From the NCBI RefSeq assembly GCF_037975245.1, contig NC_092574.1:26830713-26894712 (forward strand): a stretch of 64,000 nt of DNA. The letters run 5' to 3'. Under the pieces are notes generated by a model that saw only the letters and a program-made list of their open reading frames with translations, was not told the DNA's origin and did not search any database. Positions 1 to 11,277 of the stretch are shown piece after piece. A program made the position numbers and the translations under genes. The first letter of the stretch is position 1, and each line of letters opens with the position of its first letter. The stretch is from Apostichopus japonicus (taxonomy: Eukaryota; Echinodermata; Holothuroidea; Aspidochirotida; Stichopodidae).

Positions 1-733
1 TTTTGTTCATGCTGCAAATCAGATTCACTACAACTTGAAGTGTCTATCTCGTTACTTGACTTCGCCTCATCTTGTAGATTAACCAGGTTTAATGCTAGAT
101 TCTGAGCTTCTACAGTTCTGGAAATGACAACTTCACTTTCATAGCGTCGCGTTGGTCGCAAAAACTGAAGTTGTGGATAGGAGCCTTGGAGACGCTTTTT
201 TAAGTTGTAGGATCTGTAACTTGAGGCATCAATGCCTTGAACTTCTTTAACCGTTTTGATGAACTGGGCTGTGAGTTTCGTCATCCTTATCGCACCCTGT
301 TGTTTTAAAATCTCTTCATCAATGACATTGTGGCAAAACTTCGCATAAGACTCTGCATATAGAAAATCTGTTGTTTCTTTGGGCAACTTCCGAGTGAGAA
401 ATCGGGTTGCGTTGCGAAAACAACTCTGATGGTATCTTGCCTCGGAAGCAACAAGGTCTCTGCCACGCATTTCCAGAATAAGGGATTCGTTGCATGTCAG
501 CTCAGCAGCCTCTCTGAGTTTCCCAGCATCTATTGTCTCGCAACGAGTCAGGGGCTCTCTCCGTCTCTTACAGGTCACCTTGTCCCTTATCCAGTGATCA
601 GCGTGACAAATGATGCACGACACTGGAAGTATGTGTGGTCTGCCTGAAGAAGATGGTCCAGCTACGTTTGATCGTAGTGTTCGCTTCTTACAGACAGGTT
701 CAACATCGTCGTTGTCATCATCAGTGGAATCAT
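1..733 (-). CDS. Exon 2 (partial) of unrecognised Cys/His-rich protein
   Basis: The minus strand is open without a stop from the splice acceptor (polypyrimidine tract then TATAG, at 734-735) to the window edge, about 244 codons. It joins in frame to the exon at 1,777-2,098. The product starts with an acidic Asp-rich stretch and a basic patch, then a Cys pair of the form C-x2-C (SCIICHADHW) and a second Cys/His cluster around EARYHQSCFRNATRF. It continues as a charged, probably helical region and ends in a Ser/Glu-rich stretch. The spacing of Cys and His suggests metal binding. The motif style (YHxxCF/Y-x-FT) resembles multi-copy invertebrate proteins of unknown function, some of them repeat-borne; that resemblance is from memory, not a search. 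No catalytic domain is visible in the part present. The protein continues beyond position 1, so length and C-terminal domain are unknown. Confidence 0.7.
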
Positions 734-895
734 CTATAACATTCAAACAAGAGAAAGATACAAATTAAATAAATACAACTTTAAAAAACAAGTTTTAAGA
801 AAAATTGCTCTGAATTCATTAACCCACACCTTTTTACAACTTGAATTGACAAACCTTGCCCAGTTTATCTAAACTTATTATAATTAATAACTTTT

Positions 896-1400
896 TTTTA
901 CAAATGAAAAGTTGGGCATGGATTTGGGGCCCTTGTCTTATTTTATCAAGTCATTGAGCAATAATGAAATATCGACCTCCACCCATATAAAAAAATCAAC
1001 CAAGTATTTGTACAAATGAAAAATTGGGCGTGGGTTTGGGGCCCTTGTCTCATTTTGTCAAATCATTGATCAATAATAAAATATCGACCTCAACCCTTTT
1101 AAAAAAATCAACTAAGTATTTTTACAAATGAAAAATTGGGCGTGGGTTTGGGGCGCTCGTCTCATTTTATCAAATCATTGAGCAATTCAAAATTTCACCC
1201 TCCGCCCATATAAAAAAATTAACAAGTATTTGTAAAAATAAAAAATTGGGCGTGGGTTTGGGGCACTCGTCTTATATTATAAAAATCACGGAGCAATAAT
1301 GAAATATTGATCTCCAGTACACCCATCTCAAAAATCAACTAAGCACAAATGGAAAATTGGGCGTGGGTTTGGGGCCCTCGTCTCATTTTATAAAATCATG
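896..1400. repeat. ~110-bp minisatellite, five units, in an intron
   Basis: Five diverged direct copies of a unit containing ATTGGGCGTGGGTTTGGGGC followed by CTCGTCTCATTTTATC and an AT-rich part. The core motif recurs near 911, 1,020, 1,134, 1,241 and 1,350, giving periods of about 108-113 bp. It lies inside the intron of the minus-strand gene. A run of 14 C follows at about 1,433. Confidence 0.85.
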
Positions 1401-1776
1401 GAGCAACTACTGAAGAAAGTCTAAAAGTAAAACTCCCCCCCCCCCTCCCCATGACAGGTACTTCTATTTGTTGAACACATGCCACATTTAACTTAACACA
1501 CACTAATATAAATAGAGATTTTGATTGTAAATGTAGACCCGTTGTTTGTACATCTAACCCTAACCCAAATAAATTCACGATAACATCAGGTTGATGCATT
1601 TTGCACAACAAAATGACAGCAGGACGAGGCTACGATACAATAACAAACCGTCAAGAACGAATGTATATAAACTTTCATAAAAGCACAACCACATTCTACA
1701 AAATGTCAGATTGACATTTCTAATTTCAGTTGGAAATTGGGTTCATACTCATAATATTATTTAAATGTTTGCTTAC

Positions 1777-2098
1777 CATCTTTGGGCGGATTTTTAGCAA
1801 GCCTTTCTTCAGTCTTCCTGAGTTTATTCACATCTGTGAATCTCTGGTAGCACTCACGATGATATCCAATGCACGACTCACCATGCTCATGATCTTGGAA
1901 ATCAGCTAAAGATTTTGAGCTCTTTATGCAGTATTTTGAAGATAAATCTCTAGCTAATGCACCATAAATACCTGGTAACACACTCCACCTTAAAACACAA
2001 TCCTTAAATTTGGCAAAAGAGGTGTCAGAAAAGGATGAAATATTCGTTTTTGTGTGTGAACAAACATGCATACAACATTTGAGAGTGGGAGCAGCCAT
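1777..2098 (-). CDS. Exon 1 of the same Cys/His-rich protein
   Basis: First coding exon of the minus-strand gene. The frame is open from an upstream ATG at 2,137, but the ATG at 2,098 has the better context (AACATGGCT) and starts MAAPTLKCC, so it is preferred. The exon encodes two Cys in CCMHVC, a conserved-looking SFAKFKDCVLRW stretch and a Cys/His motif CIGYHRECYQRFTD, then a Lys-rich tail. It ends at the donor G|GTAAGC (1,776-1,771). The phase-1 end joins exon 2 to restore an Asp codon and the acidic run. The intron (734-1,776) holds a tandem minisatellite. The gene points away from the plus-strand gene starting at 2,567, so the two are head to head with about 470 bp between start codons. 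Confidence 0.7.
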
Positions 2099-2566
2099 GT
2101 TTGTGCAGTGTCTATAACAACAGTGTAACCAGACCACAGATCAACAGCTGTGATTGGTCAATTAAGGTTTGACCTGGAAATACTGACCAATTAGATAAGC
2201 TCTTTTAAGAGTTCTTTTTCTTAGTTTTTCTTAAATTCTGACTGTTTGTGCCAGTAGAACCAAAAAGAACAAGTCAATCTTGATTCAGTACATATTTATA
2301 CTAACTATTTCAAAGAAATTAACTTTCCTCACTGACCATGTGAACAAAAGTGCATCTAAATTGGTCATGGCCCATGGCCTATTAGTTTTTGGTGAACAAG
2401 TATCAGGAAAGAAGCAGTCAGTGTGATACGGTGCGATACGTTGGACGTATGCATAGTGGTTTATTGTACGATTTGTGGTTTGAACACTTTTAGTTTATTT
2501 TTGTTAGTTTTAGTGAACACTCTATAGTTTTCTTCTTTTGAATGTGACGAGAGGCCAATATCAAGG

Positions 2567-2591
2567 ATGGCATCGACACAAGAAAATACCG
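2567..2591 (+). CDS. Copy A exon 1 (start codon, 8 codons + 1 nt)
   Basis: AAGGATGG start context, codes MASTQENT plus one base, then donor G|GTAAGT. The identical exon occurs in copy B at 29,844. It was chosen because its phase-1 end joins exon 2 in frame. Confidence 0.75.
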
Positions 2592-5500
2592 GTAAGTTTG
2601 TATCGCTACATAAGGTAAATTGTATAAGATTTAAACTATATCCGAATTAACCCAAGTACGTTACTGTTGTACATGGAATATTGTTCCATGAGTCATTTCG
2701 TTAAATTTGTTGTGTAATGGTTCTGTTTGTGTTACTGATAGCTATAGTGCAGCAGTAGTTTGTACGGATATCATTATAAAGAACAAGTCAGTGATAACTT
2801 TTGTCCATGTCGTCTATATGATATGCGTGGATATACCTATCCAGGTAGTTTTAAAAGGGGAACAATAAATATGTGTGAAGTGAATCAAGAAACACCAAAT
2901 GTCGTTTGTGGGCGATTTGATAAAAAAAATCAAGCTCCAATGAGACAGCATTCTTTGGTTAATACTTTTGGATACTTGCAAGTACTCTGCGACATCATAA
3001 ACGCAAGATTATCGAGGCTGAAATTGTTATTTTTCAAAACCCTCAGCCTGAACAAATGTGCGACTTATGTACATTTCAAGACATTGTGGCCAAATTAGCT
3101 TATTTAAAAATAGTAGGTTATGACGTAACGTCATTGGTATTGGCATATGGATGACATAGGCTATCATCCGATGATGCTCTGTTGTTTCCATGAAATAAAT
3201 ATAATATTTGGTAAAGTTATTAGAATTTATAACATAATGGGTGAAAATCTATAGAAGCCTGTATCGAGTAGTCGACGTCATCGTCACTTTAGCCTTAAAG
3301 GAGAATTCCAGAGATTTAGCATATTTTAAAGGTGAATATCTTAAAACCCGGAATAGCTTGGAAATATTGCATTTTTATTTGACTATAACATATCAAGACA
3401 AAAATTATGCTTAAAGCTGGATATACTCAGTATATCAATGAGGATTCTTTCTTCTTTCTTCCACAACATTTAAAGTTGACAAGTAAATTTGATAGCTGTT
3501 ATGTCATATTCATTCATTTTGTTTTACTTGCAAATTTCTCAGTAATGCATTCATTGGTTTTATTGTTAAGTTCACATCCACCTTAGGTAGTAGGCATTAT
3601 TATTTGGAAGTTTATCCAATTCAATCCAGGTCAAAAAAAATAAACCAGATTTTTTGGGGGGTCAGTGGAGTAACTATTAAATCATACCTTTGTTTGGTAT
3701 AAACAGTGACACATTTAACTATTAATATCTCAAATCATTATATAATTTTGTCGGAATTGTAATCAAATTTCCGGCGGATATTTAGAATATGTTCCTCTTT
3801 CATAATTCAAAACGTCCCCTAGACTATTAAGAACAGGAAACCTTCCACTGGTGCTTGTTTTCTTGTTTTCTATTCCTGCCCCCAGTATTTGACTAGGTTT
3901 AGTTGCTTGTGGTCTGTCCCAAGTTCGCTTTGTCAAAGTTCAGACGGGACGTACATGGAAACATCATGGTTAACTTGATGAATAAAAATATAAGCTAGTG
4001 TATATAGTTGGTCTGAAAGACGATATGGGGAAGAGAAGGTGAGTTGGGGTGAATCGAGACACATATGTCATGTATAGTTGTCCTCACACCATCTAAAGAA
4101 CACTTATATTGAAAGATACGTGATGATCGGCAAAGCGAAACTTACCATAGACAATTTACACCATAACACATATACAGCGGAAACTTTGACTCTGTGTTTC
4201 TGTTGTAACTTAATAGTGTAATCTCCGGTACATAATATACAAACTAAAGTAAATATTTGAACACGATGATCCTTGTTCACTACTTTCAACAACTATAAAA
4301 GTTCACATATTTGTAATGCATAGTCCAGAATCCATTGAGTCACCACACAACAAACACTACACAATCTATAATTATTGACGTTTTGACGACACTAACGTAT
4401 GATATGTTTTTATTTCATAACATTGTCTTATATTGTGAACTCCTCGAACTTTATTGCTTAGTGGGTAAACACATTCATATACAGAAAGTTTCAAGCAAAT
4501 AGCTGCGATTGTGATGCAGATAACGTCTCTCACCAACGAAAACACATATAATATATGTTGTTCCGAGGTGTACTATGTTAATGGCACAAGAGATCGCTAT
4601 GCTATCATAAGAACTTCTGTATCTAAACGAAACAGCAAGTAACTATTGAAACCCATGGAGCTTACGTAAAGGAACCGATGTAGCTTGACACAAGGACTAA
4701 AATGAAATTTGTACCAATGCTTGTTTAAGAAAAAACCTTAATTTCTTTGACCAAGGAGGGCCAAATTTGAACAGTCTAACACCCGCCAAACAAAAAGGAA
4801 AAAAAATCTGATGTCGTACTCTGATGGCTTGGAGTATTTCCTAAAATGTGTGTGCAGTGGTTGTCCCTTAAAAAACTTCAAGCAGTGGTTTAAAAGGCCA
4901 CGTAAACTTTCAATCGACATCGATCAATCGATATGTAAATCAACATATACCATTGCAATTGAAATCGTCATATACCAATTTAAATCAATGTTATAAGTCA
5001 ATAAGTTTAAACTGACATCGATCGATTTAGATTGCATGAATCGATTTAAACTAGTATAATATATTAGAAGCTATCAGATGTCGACTCAAAGTGATCGTTA
5101 GTGAATGAAAATTGCATCTGTTCCTACTGTTCGCACTTCCACCGATGGGGAAAGTTGCTTTGCTAGATCAGCTCCACAGCTCTAGAACAGTCTCCCCTTA
5201 CATCTGAAAACAATCCAGCATGTGTCAACATTCCAGAAAGAACTCAAGACGTTCTTATTCATAAAAACGTATCCATTTGCTTGATAACTGTTGTATCCAT
5301 TTTGGGTACTTTGCTCCTGCAGCGCTTCTGAGCAGTTTTTTAACTGGATAAAAGCGCTTTACAAATTCTTATATCATTATGATTATGAAAATGCCGAAAA
5401 CATATAATTTTCGATTTCCCGTGATCTGATACAATATGGCCGCCATGTTCCTAGAACATGAGTAATATCAATTTAACAGAGATAAAATTGCTGGAAGCGA

Positions 5501-8500
5501 TATTGACAAAATATACCAAGAAGGTAATATCCTAAAGCTAAAATATGGTGAGAGAGGGCGAAGGGAAGGTTGGCGACGATGTAGAAAACTGTGTCCAATC
5601 CCGTACAGAGTTGCCGAGTAATGTATTATAATGATAACTAAGATATGCAAATGCAATTGTATTTAAACTAGTAATGGTTTACTTTATCGGATTGAGCTAT
5701 AGGGCAAAGTTGACTACGACGTAGTTTGATATTGCTAAAATTTGTCAAGTTGGAATTGGATGGGACCGTCTGTTATCAAATACAGTTTGAAATTCATCCT
5801 AGAAGTATTCCAACTGTGATCAGTTTATCCATGGTTGTAATTTATCTTCATATCTATGATGTGTTAATTTACTTTAAAAGTAGAGCTATATTTAATGCAC
5901 AGACCAAAAGAGGCATACATCAACCTTGAATGAAAATTACAAATTCTAAGCAAACTGTGGTGCCAAATATCTATTAAAATTGAGATTAACCGAAGATCGT
6001 GAGATTTTTGAAACTCTAGAATCGCATCATATCATATTCTGTTCTTTGGCAATCATTGGTTTTAGTTTCCATTCGGAATCATCACAACAACTGTGCTGTT
6101 TAATCGAATTGTCAAGTTTGGTGGTAAACTGAGTTTTTTGTTATCAGTTTTAATATTTTAACGTTACATTAATCATAAAGTACACCACTTATATGTTTTA
6201 TGTGTTATTACTGATTTTGCAGAGTCAAATGTTTACTACGATATTGCTGAAAATCGGGACCAGATCCCGGAGTACATAGAAGTCACTGGAGATGCAGAAT
6301 ATATGAGGGTAATTCCACCTGGGACACCGCCATCAAACACGACTGTGGCATCTGCACCACCTGCAGGAAATGTGATGTTAACACCTAACATTGCGAATCA
6401 ACAACTTCAAGGATCGCAACCACCGGTTAACCCGAATTACCAGTCTACGTCCCAGCCACAGCAGCTTCCACCACAACCACAACCTCAGCAGCCGTACCTT
6501 CAACCCCAGATGCCTCCTCACCAACAACAAACAGCCGACAATCAACCCCAGCAAAACCCTGTCACATATCCCGCTCCTCCGCCATATCAACAATACGACC
6601 AAAAAGGATCTTTACCTCCTCCTCCCTACCAGCCACAAGAGATACAGACTATTCAGCCGCAACCGATTCACGCAATGCCGTACAATATGTCACAACAAGG
6701 TCAGGGGGTAGTTATCCAGCAGCCTCAACAGTTTCAGCAAATGGTATGCAGTTTTTTGTGTTGCAGTTGTTATTAAGAATGTAACATATAATGTTATCCA
6801 TGTTGAGAAGTGTTGACGTTACATGGCTTGGGAATTGGTTTCATTTCTATTGTATAAGAAATATGTATGCGTGAAATAGAATCCCACTTATACAATCACC
6901 ATAATTCTGAAACGAGGAGGATAAGGGAAATATATCAAAGATAATATTGCGAGATAGTCTTTATTATTTTCAATGAAGGGCTGGTTCATGACATTCATAT
7001 ACTCGGTTTTATGAATGGTTGTTTCAACTCGTCATCGCCCTCCCCATAGTATGCATTCATAATCAATGGAATATCACATTGTACACATTGATATGTTCAT
7101 CTAGGGGCGTCCATACTTCATCGTTTTTCAAATGGTGTAAATCGAATTGGGGATCGGCTAGCTCTTTTGAGATCGAATAAAGTGACAGGTAGAGTAAGTT
7201 GGGCCATCGAAACCGGTTTTTGTCTAACATTAATTACTGTCTACTGCGGGGCGTATAAGAGGGTAGTTCGGGTTGGTTGTCGACTGGAGGTGTATATTTA
7301 TTCGTAATCGACTTTGTCGCGGTCCAGGGACAGATCTCTGGTTCTCCCTTAAGCTGCAGCATTTTCAGATATTGTCAGGCTTTGCCTGTTCTCTCAGAGC
7401 CATGTTGATCAAAGAAAGAACAATCTCCTACATTTGTTCAGCACTTGAAACGATTAGTGATGGAGAAATGAACAGTTATCTTTGGATCTCACCATGTCGT
7501 CACCCAGGCAATTTGTCAAAATTAGTGTTAAAAGCAAATTATTATTTGTCTTTTTACTTTATTTCCTTTAAAAAAATTTTCTCCAGTAAGGTTTATCTGC
7601 AATATATTTTCTTAATGATATGTTCAATATCTACAACTATCGGAAATGTCAATATCAAAATCAACTCAAAAATCTGCCTTAGTCCCCAAGGAGAAGAAGA
7701 AGAAGAAGAACATTAATAAATAATATCATGGTACACACCTGAAAGATCGTAAAATTTCCATTTGGTATTCTGAAGGTTACCTTTACATAACGTGCACAGA
7801 CACCATTCTCGTAATTTATTAAATACGAAGTGGCGGATTCCAGATAAATTTGATACCAATCCGTCAATCTGTTCTCCTGTTCCGGGAATGTGTCAAAAAG
7901 CAACAAGAGAACATTTTTGGATATATGCTATTAAATAAGATTTTGGGTTTTTCTATTTTGTGGCTTAATTACATGTGTTGCCAACCTTCAACTGAGGCAA
8001 CTTAGGATTTTTTTTTACCGGTTAGTAAAGGTTACTTGATAACAAGCGACGAAAAACTTAGAGGCTGGTCGAAATATTCTACATGCTAATGATGGAAAAT
8101 TTAAGATACCGTGATGACCAACGCGTCAACTGTAATAATATGGGATACAATGTCATTAGAGTGAACATATAGTATGGTTAATATAATAACCCGTTTGTAG
8201 CATTTGTGCACACGAGTGAGGTAGTGTTAGATATATATGCTGATAATTTTGTTCTTGCTTTATATTCTCAGCCATTCCAACCTGTCACGGTAATAAATAC
8301 ATCGGATGCAGGTCAAAGTAACTCAATACAAGGAATGGCTATAACCTCCATAGTGCTGTCAGCGATTGCAACAGTGTGTGTTCTTGGATGCCTTTGTACC
8401 ATACCAGCAATAGTGCTTGGTTCACTGGTGAGTTATAATGTGTTAATCTATGTAAATGGCTCACACAGACAATATGACATGATTGTCGTTCAAGGTGTTT

Positions 8501-10050
8501 TGCCCCAAGATGTCATTTTGCAAATCTCAATTGATATGTAGCATCGCTGATATTCTAAAGTTAAGTTTACTGCCTTTGACAGGCAATTCATCCAGGCCAA
8601 TCAAGCTAGGCGTCTCTATGTATTTTCGAGGCTATGTGTGTCTGTGTTGTGCGCGTGTATAGCCCTATACCGTGTAAACCAACGAGGTAAATGAATCTGG
8701 AGAAACTATCACACAGTAAATACTCGCGTACGCGCGTACCATGTATGGAGGGCCATGTGATGTGTTCCAGGGTGGTACTAATATACTACTCACCCTATTA
8801 CGCATGATGATTTCACCCAACTAGTACGTAAATGTGTTTGCGTGCTTAGAGCAGCAGACGACACCCGTTACCTAGCAATAACCGTTCCTGTAGCCTAACG
8901 TGATAGCTATATTCCCGTCGAGCAGCATTAGGCTCTGTTCCATGGAGAATTCCGTGGTTGCACTGAACTAAACATTTCCCCACATTTCCCATTTCTACAT
9001 TCACTTATAGCATGTAGTAATAACGTTAGGCCATATGAGACAAAGCTTGCCCCTAGAGCTGTATTAATAAGTAAGATTATGTAGGAAGCCTGCCTTCATT
9101 CAAGAGAATAAGGTTGAACGTTAGCATATTAGCACTATTTCGTAGGCCTGAAGTACCAGTACCTTCTTATGCCGTTAGTTCCCATGTCCGAACCGACCAA
9201 TCTTTCACGAAGTCACTAACACTGTTCTCGAACTGCTACAGAGAAATATCAGTATAGTACCACCCTGGAACACATCACATGACCCTCCATACATGGTACG
9301 CGCGCACCCAATTGACATGAATCCTCCAGATTCATTTACCTCGTTGGTGTAAACACGATCTATAAAGACTTCACGTGGTCCAAGAATCTGAACTTGGAAA
9401 AGTCGGCACATGAATGATAGATTGATCATACGACTTCACAAATTCGCTGTTTCCCATAGAATTACAGGAATCCTTGTATACCTCTCCTTCTTCGGGTAAT
9501 CATGTGTATTCTTAGCCATCAAGTCATAATTTGAAAGCTTGAATGTTTTAGGTTTCCGAATATGGTAAGAAACTACTCGGAGCCTGGTTGCGAGTCTGTT
9601 CTTTCTATAGTAATAAAAGTAGAGACTTCTTCATGTGTTCAGCTGACAAACACAGCTGAGAACTGTTAGCGATGAGATATCATACTTAGCCTTGTTCAAG
9701 TCTACAACCTATAGCCTAATGGGAAGAAATGTTTCATCATTATATCTCCCACAAGGAATCAAATTATTCTCAGCTGCATGTGGTTAATAATTCATTACAA
9801 CGCATCCCTATCACACATATAAGTTTATATTTTAATCTGATAAATAATCTGAAAATTGTAACGTTTCGCAGCCAGTCAAAATGCTATACTTTCAGTTACT
9901 CATAACGTTTCTCCTAAATCTCTCCTTCAGGCTTTAAACAGATCCGCGGCGGCAGACACAAGGAAAAAATTCGCTATTACCTCTATGGTTTTGACAGTTA
10001 CAGTATGGATCATGTATGTTGCCTTATTATTGTTTTCAATAATTGCATAA
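2567..10050 (+). CDS. Four-exon gene, Pro/Gln-rich two-TM membrane protein (copy A)
   Basis: Coding exons 2,567-2,591, 6,223-6,743, 8,272-8,427 and 9,931-10,050 join through GT-AG introns with matching phases (1, 0, 0) into 273 codons plus TAA. Residues 1-40 are acidic with a tyrosine cluster (YYDIAENRDQIPEYIEV, then EYMRV). Residues about 40-180 are a low-complexity Pro/Gln region with PPPY-type motifs (APPPYQ, PPPPYQP). The C-terminal 90 residues hold two hydrophobic segments: MAITSIVLSAIATVCVLGCL running into IPAIVLGSL, and FAITSMVLTVTVWIMYVALL, separated by a short ALNRSAAADTRKK loop. This layout recalls dispanin/CD225 or DUF4190-like two-TM proteins; neither is certain. The PPPY motifs could bind WW domains and the tyrosines SH2 domains (inference). 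There is no N-terminal signal peptide. A candidate AATAAA lies at 10,449. Confidence 0.8.
5118..5390 (+). mobile_element. 5'-truncated LINE fragment (ORF2 end and 3' tail)
   Basis: The translation reads like the end of a non-LTR ORF2 (SAPQLWNSLPLHLKT, then FQKELKTFLF), followed by a tail GCGCTTTACAAATTCTTATA and ATTATGATTATG typical of CR1/L2-like elements. The aligned copy B sequence (about 56,490) lacks it, so it inserted after the duplication or was lost from B. Confidence 0.75.
6223..6743 (+). CDS. Copy A exon 2, tyrosine cluster and Pro/Gln-rich region
   Basis: Acceptor TGATTTTGCAG at 6,222; donor ATG|GTATGC at 6,744. It encodes 173 residues, including the N-terminal Tyr motifs and the Pro/Gln tract. 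The open frame runs 10 codons past the donor to a TAA, which would give a short isoform without membrane segments if the intron were retained. Copy B's version (57,372-57,709) is 183 nt shorter, in frame, in the Pro/Gln tract. Confidence 0.8.
8272..8427 (+). CDS. Copy A exon 3, first membrane segment
   Basis: Acceptor TATATTCTCAG and donor CTG|GTGAGT. 52 codons, phase 0 on both sides, so skipping would keep the frame but remove the first membrane segment (GMAITSIVLSAIATVCVLGC and the IPAIVLGSL stretch). It lies outside the duplicated block. Confidence 0.8.
8671..9357. mobile_element. MITE-like inverted repeat in intron 3 of copy A gene
   Basis: Arms of about 105 bp at 8,671-8,784 and 9,247-9,357 are inverted copies: CGTGTAAACCAACGAGGTAA against TTACCTCGTTGGTGTAAACA, continuing through the CATGTATGGAGGG and GTTCCAGGGTGGTACTA motifs. 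Between them are about 460 bp of unrelated sequence with no coding. No clear target duplication was found. Confidence 0.65.
9931..10050 (+). CDS. Copy A exon 4, second membrane segment and stop
   Basis: Acceptor TCTCCTTCAG, then 39 codons and TAA: a small basic loop (NRSAAADTRKK) and a second hydrophobic helix ending in FSIIA. The phase matches exon 3. The protein ends directly after the helix, so its C-terminus would be very short on the far side of the membrane. Confidence 0.8.
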   Translation, partial: ALNRSAAADTRKKFAITSMVLTVTVWIMYVALLLFSIIA

Positions 10051-10282
10051 TAGGAGGCTAAGAGGCAGTGGTGCAGAGGCTGAGCTGAAGCAACCCGCTG
10101 GTTTCAACTCGACGAAGGATACATAGAGTGCTGCTTTAAACATTGGCCATAACCGTTGAAATATATATCTATACATTTACTTAACTATTAAAGTAATATT
10201 TTACTCTTATGTGAATGATGGTCAGGTATTAAACTCAGCCTGTGGTTGTTCGCCAAAAACCTCCACATTATCAACAAATTGT

Positions 10283-10355
10283 ACAGTTTTGTATGCTGCA
10301 GTTGTTATTAAGTATGTAACATGTCATATTATTCATGTTAAGAGATATTTGTTGG
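10283..10355 (+). repeat. Echo of the exon 2/intron 2 junction of the copy A gene
   Basis: TTGTACAGTTTTGTATGCTG and the following GCAGTTGTTATTAAGTATGT resemble intron 2 just after exon 2 (about 6,744-6,800: GTATGCAGTTTTTTGTGTTG, GCAGTTGTTATTAAGAATGT). It lies 230 bp past the stop codon and carries no exon, so it is probably a relic of an older local duplication. Confidence 0.55.
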
Positions 10356-10739
10356 AGATACCTAGAGAATACGCATTAGAAAGCTGAGTTATTTAAAGCC
10401 TGTTGCTTCAAACAACCTTTTCTCTCTAAGAGTATAACAGAGACTGAGAATAAAATGTACAGTACATATATGCAGAAACAAGATTACTTAAAGGTAACAC
10501 ACTAACAATACAACTTGATTAACCCTACAATATAGTCAGAAGCAGAGCTGTAAAAAAAGACACTTAACTGTTCCACAAACGGCATTCCTTCTGAATACAT
10601 ATAATAGAGCTAGGAACTAAAGGCATATAAAGAGTATTAAATAGAATGTGATACTACACTTATCAACAGTATTCCTCAACTTTCTAACAAATCTAAGCAT
10701 AGCTGATTTTCAAGCATGGGTTATACGAGGAATATTCAA

Positions 10740-11262
10740 TTAATTTACATCCTTCATCCCCATTCCCCCATCCCCTCCCCTTCATGCTTGGTATCCATTC
10801 CTGTTTCTGTGCAGGTGTGATAGATCCAAGAACACTACTTGATCAAACTCATCCATTTCTTCTACCCTTGTTCTCAGTTGTGTCCTTAACAATAAGTAGT
10901 AGTATGCAAAGTAGTTCATTTAAATCCAGTCTTATGACTTTCATTTTCACACGTGTATATAATTAATCTAGTTTTGCTTATTATCTCATTCTTTTTGTAT
11001 TTATCTCTTACTATTGTTTTATCCTATATTTTGATTTTGTGGCATGGTATATACTTACTTCATTTTCTCCATCGTTATTGGATTTGTTTAGTCTTTTAGG
11101 GTTATCTGTTTTTAAGATTTTTACCTCTTTCTTATGGTTTACTTGGTTTCTTAATTTTCGTTAAGTTTTTTACCTTTACTCTTTTAAGTTTGTACAGCGC
11201 CATAGCTTATGTTTTTACATATATATGTGCGCTTTAGAAATGTTTAAATAATAATAATATGC
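10740..11262 (+). mobile_element. LINE 3' end (L2/CR1-like tail)
   Basis: Ends with TTTGTACAGCGCCATAGC, then GTGCGCTTTAGAAATG and (AAT)n, the typical 3' hairpin and tail of L2/CR1-type elements; compare the GCGCTTTACAAAT tail at about 5,350. No intact reverse transcriptase is seen upstream, so it is a 5'-truncated or decayed copy. The left limit is approximate. Confidence 0.55.
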
Positions 11263-11277
11263 TAAATGGAGACTCAC

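Larger units (their letters stand above)
2387..7953 (+). repeat. Segmental duplication, copy A (5.5 kb)
   Basis: This block is repeated, in the same order and orientation, in four pieces between 29,660 and 63,321. It starts at GGTGAACAAGTATC, just upstream of exon 1 of the copy A gene, and covers exon 1, intron 1, exon 2 and most of intron 2. Identity by eye is high (often above 90%). Local differences include a LINE fragment at 5,118-5,390 present only here, and 3,440-3,570, which is replaced in copy B. The divergent minus-strand gene lies outside the block. Confidence 0.9.

Noticed and set aside
7273-7716. 147-codon frame in intron 2 of copy A, with a relative at 62,743-63,045 in copy B
   Set aside because: The frame is preserved only in part between the copies (small indels change the ends), it lies between good splice sites of the gene, and has no recognisable domain.
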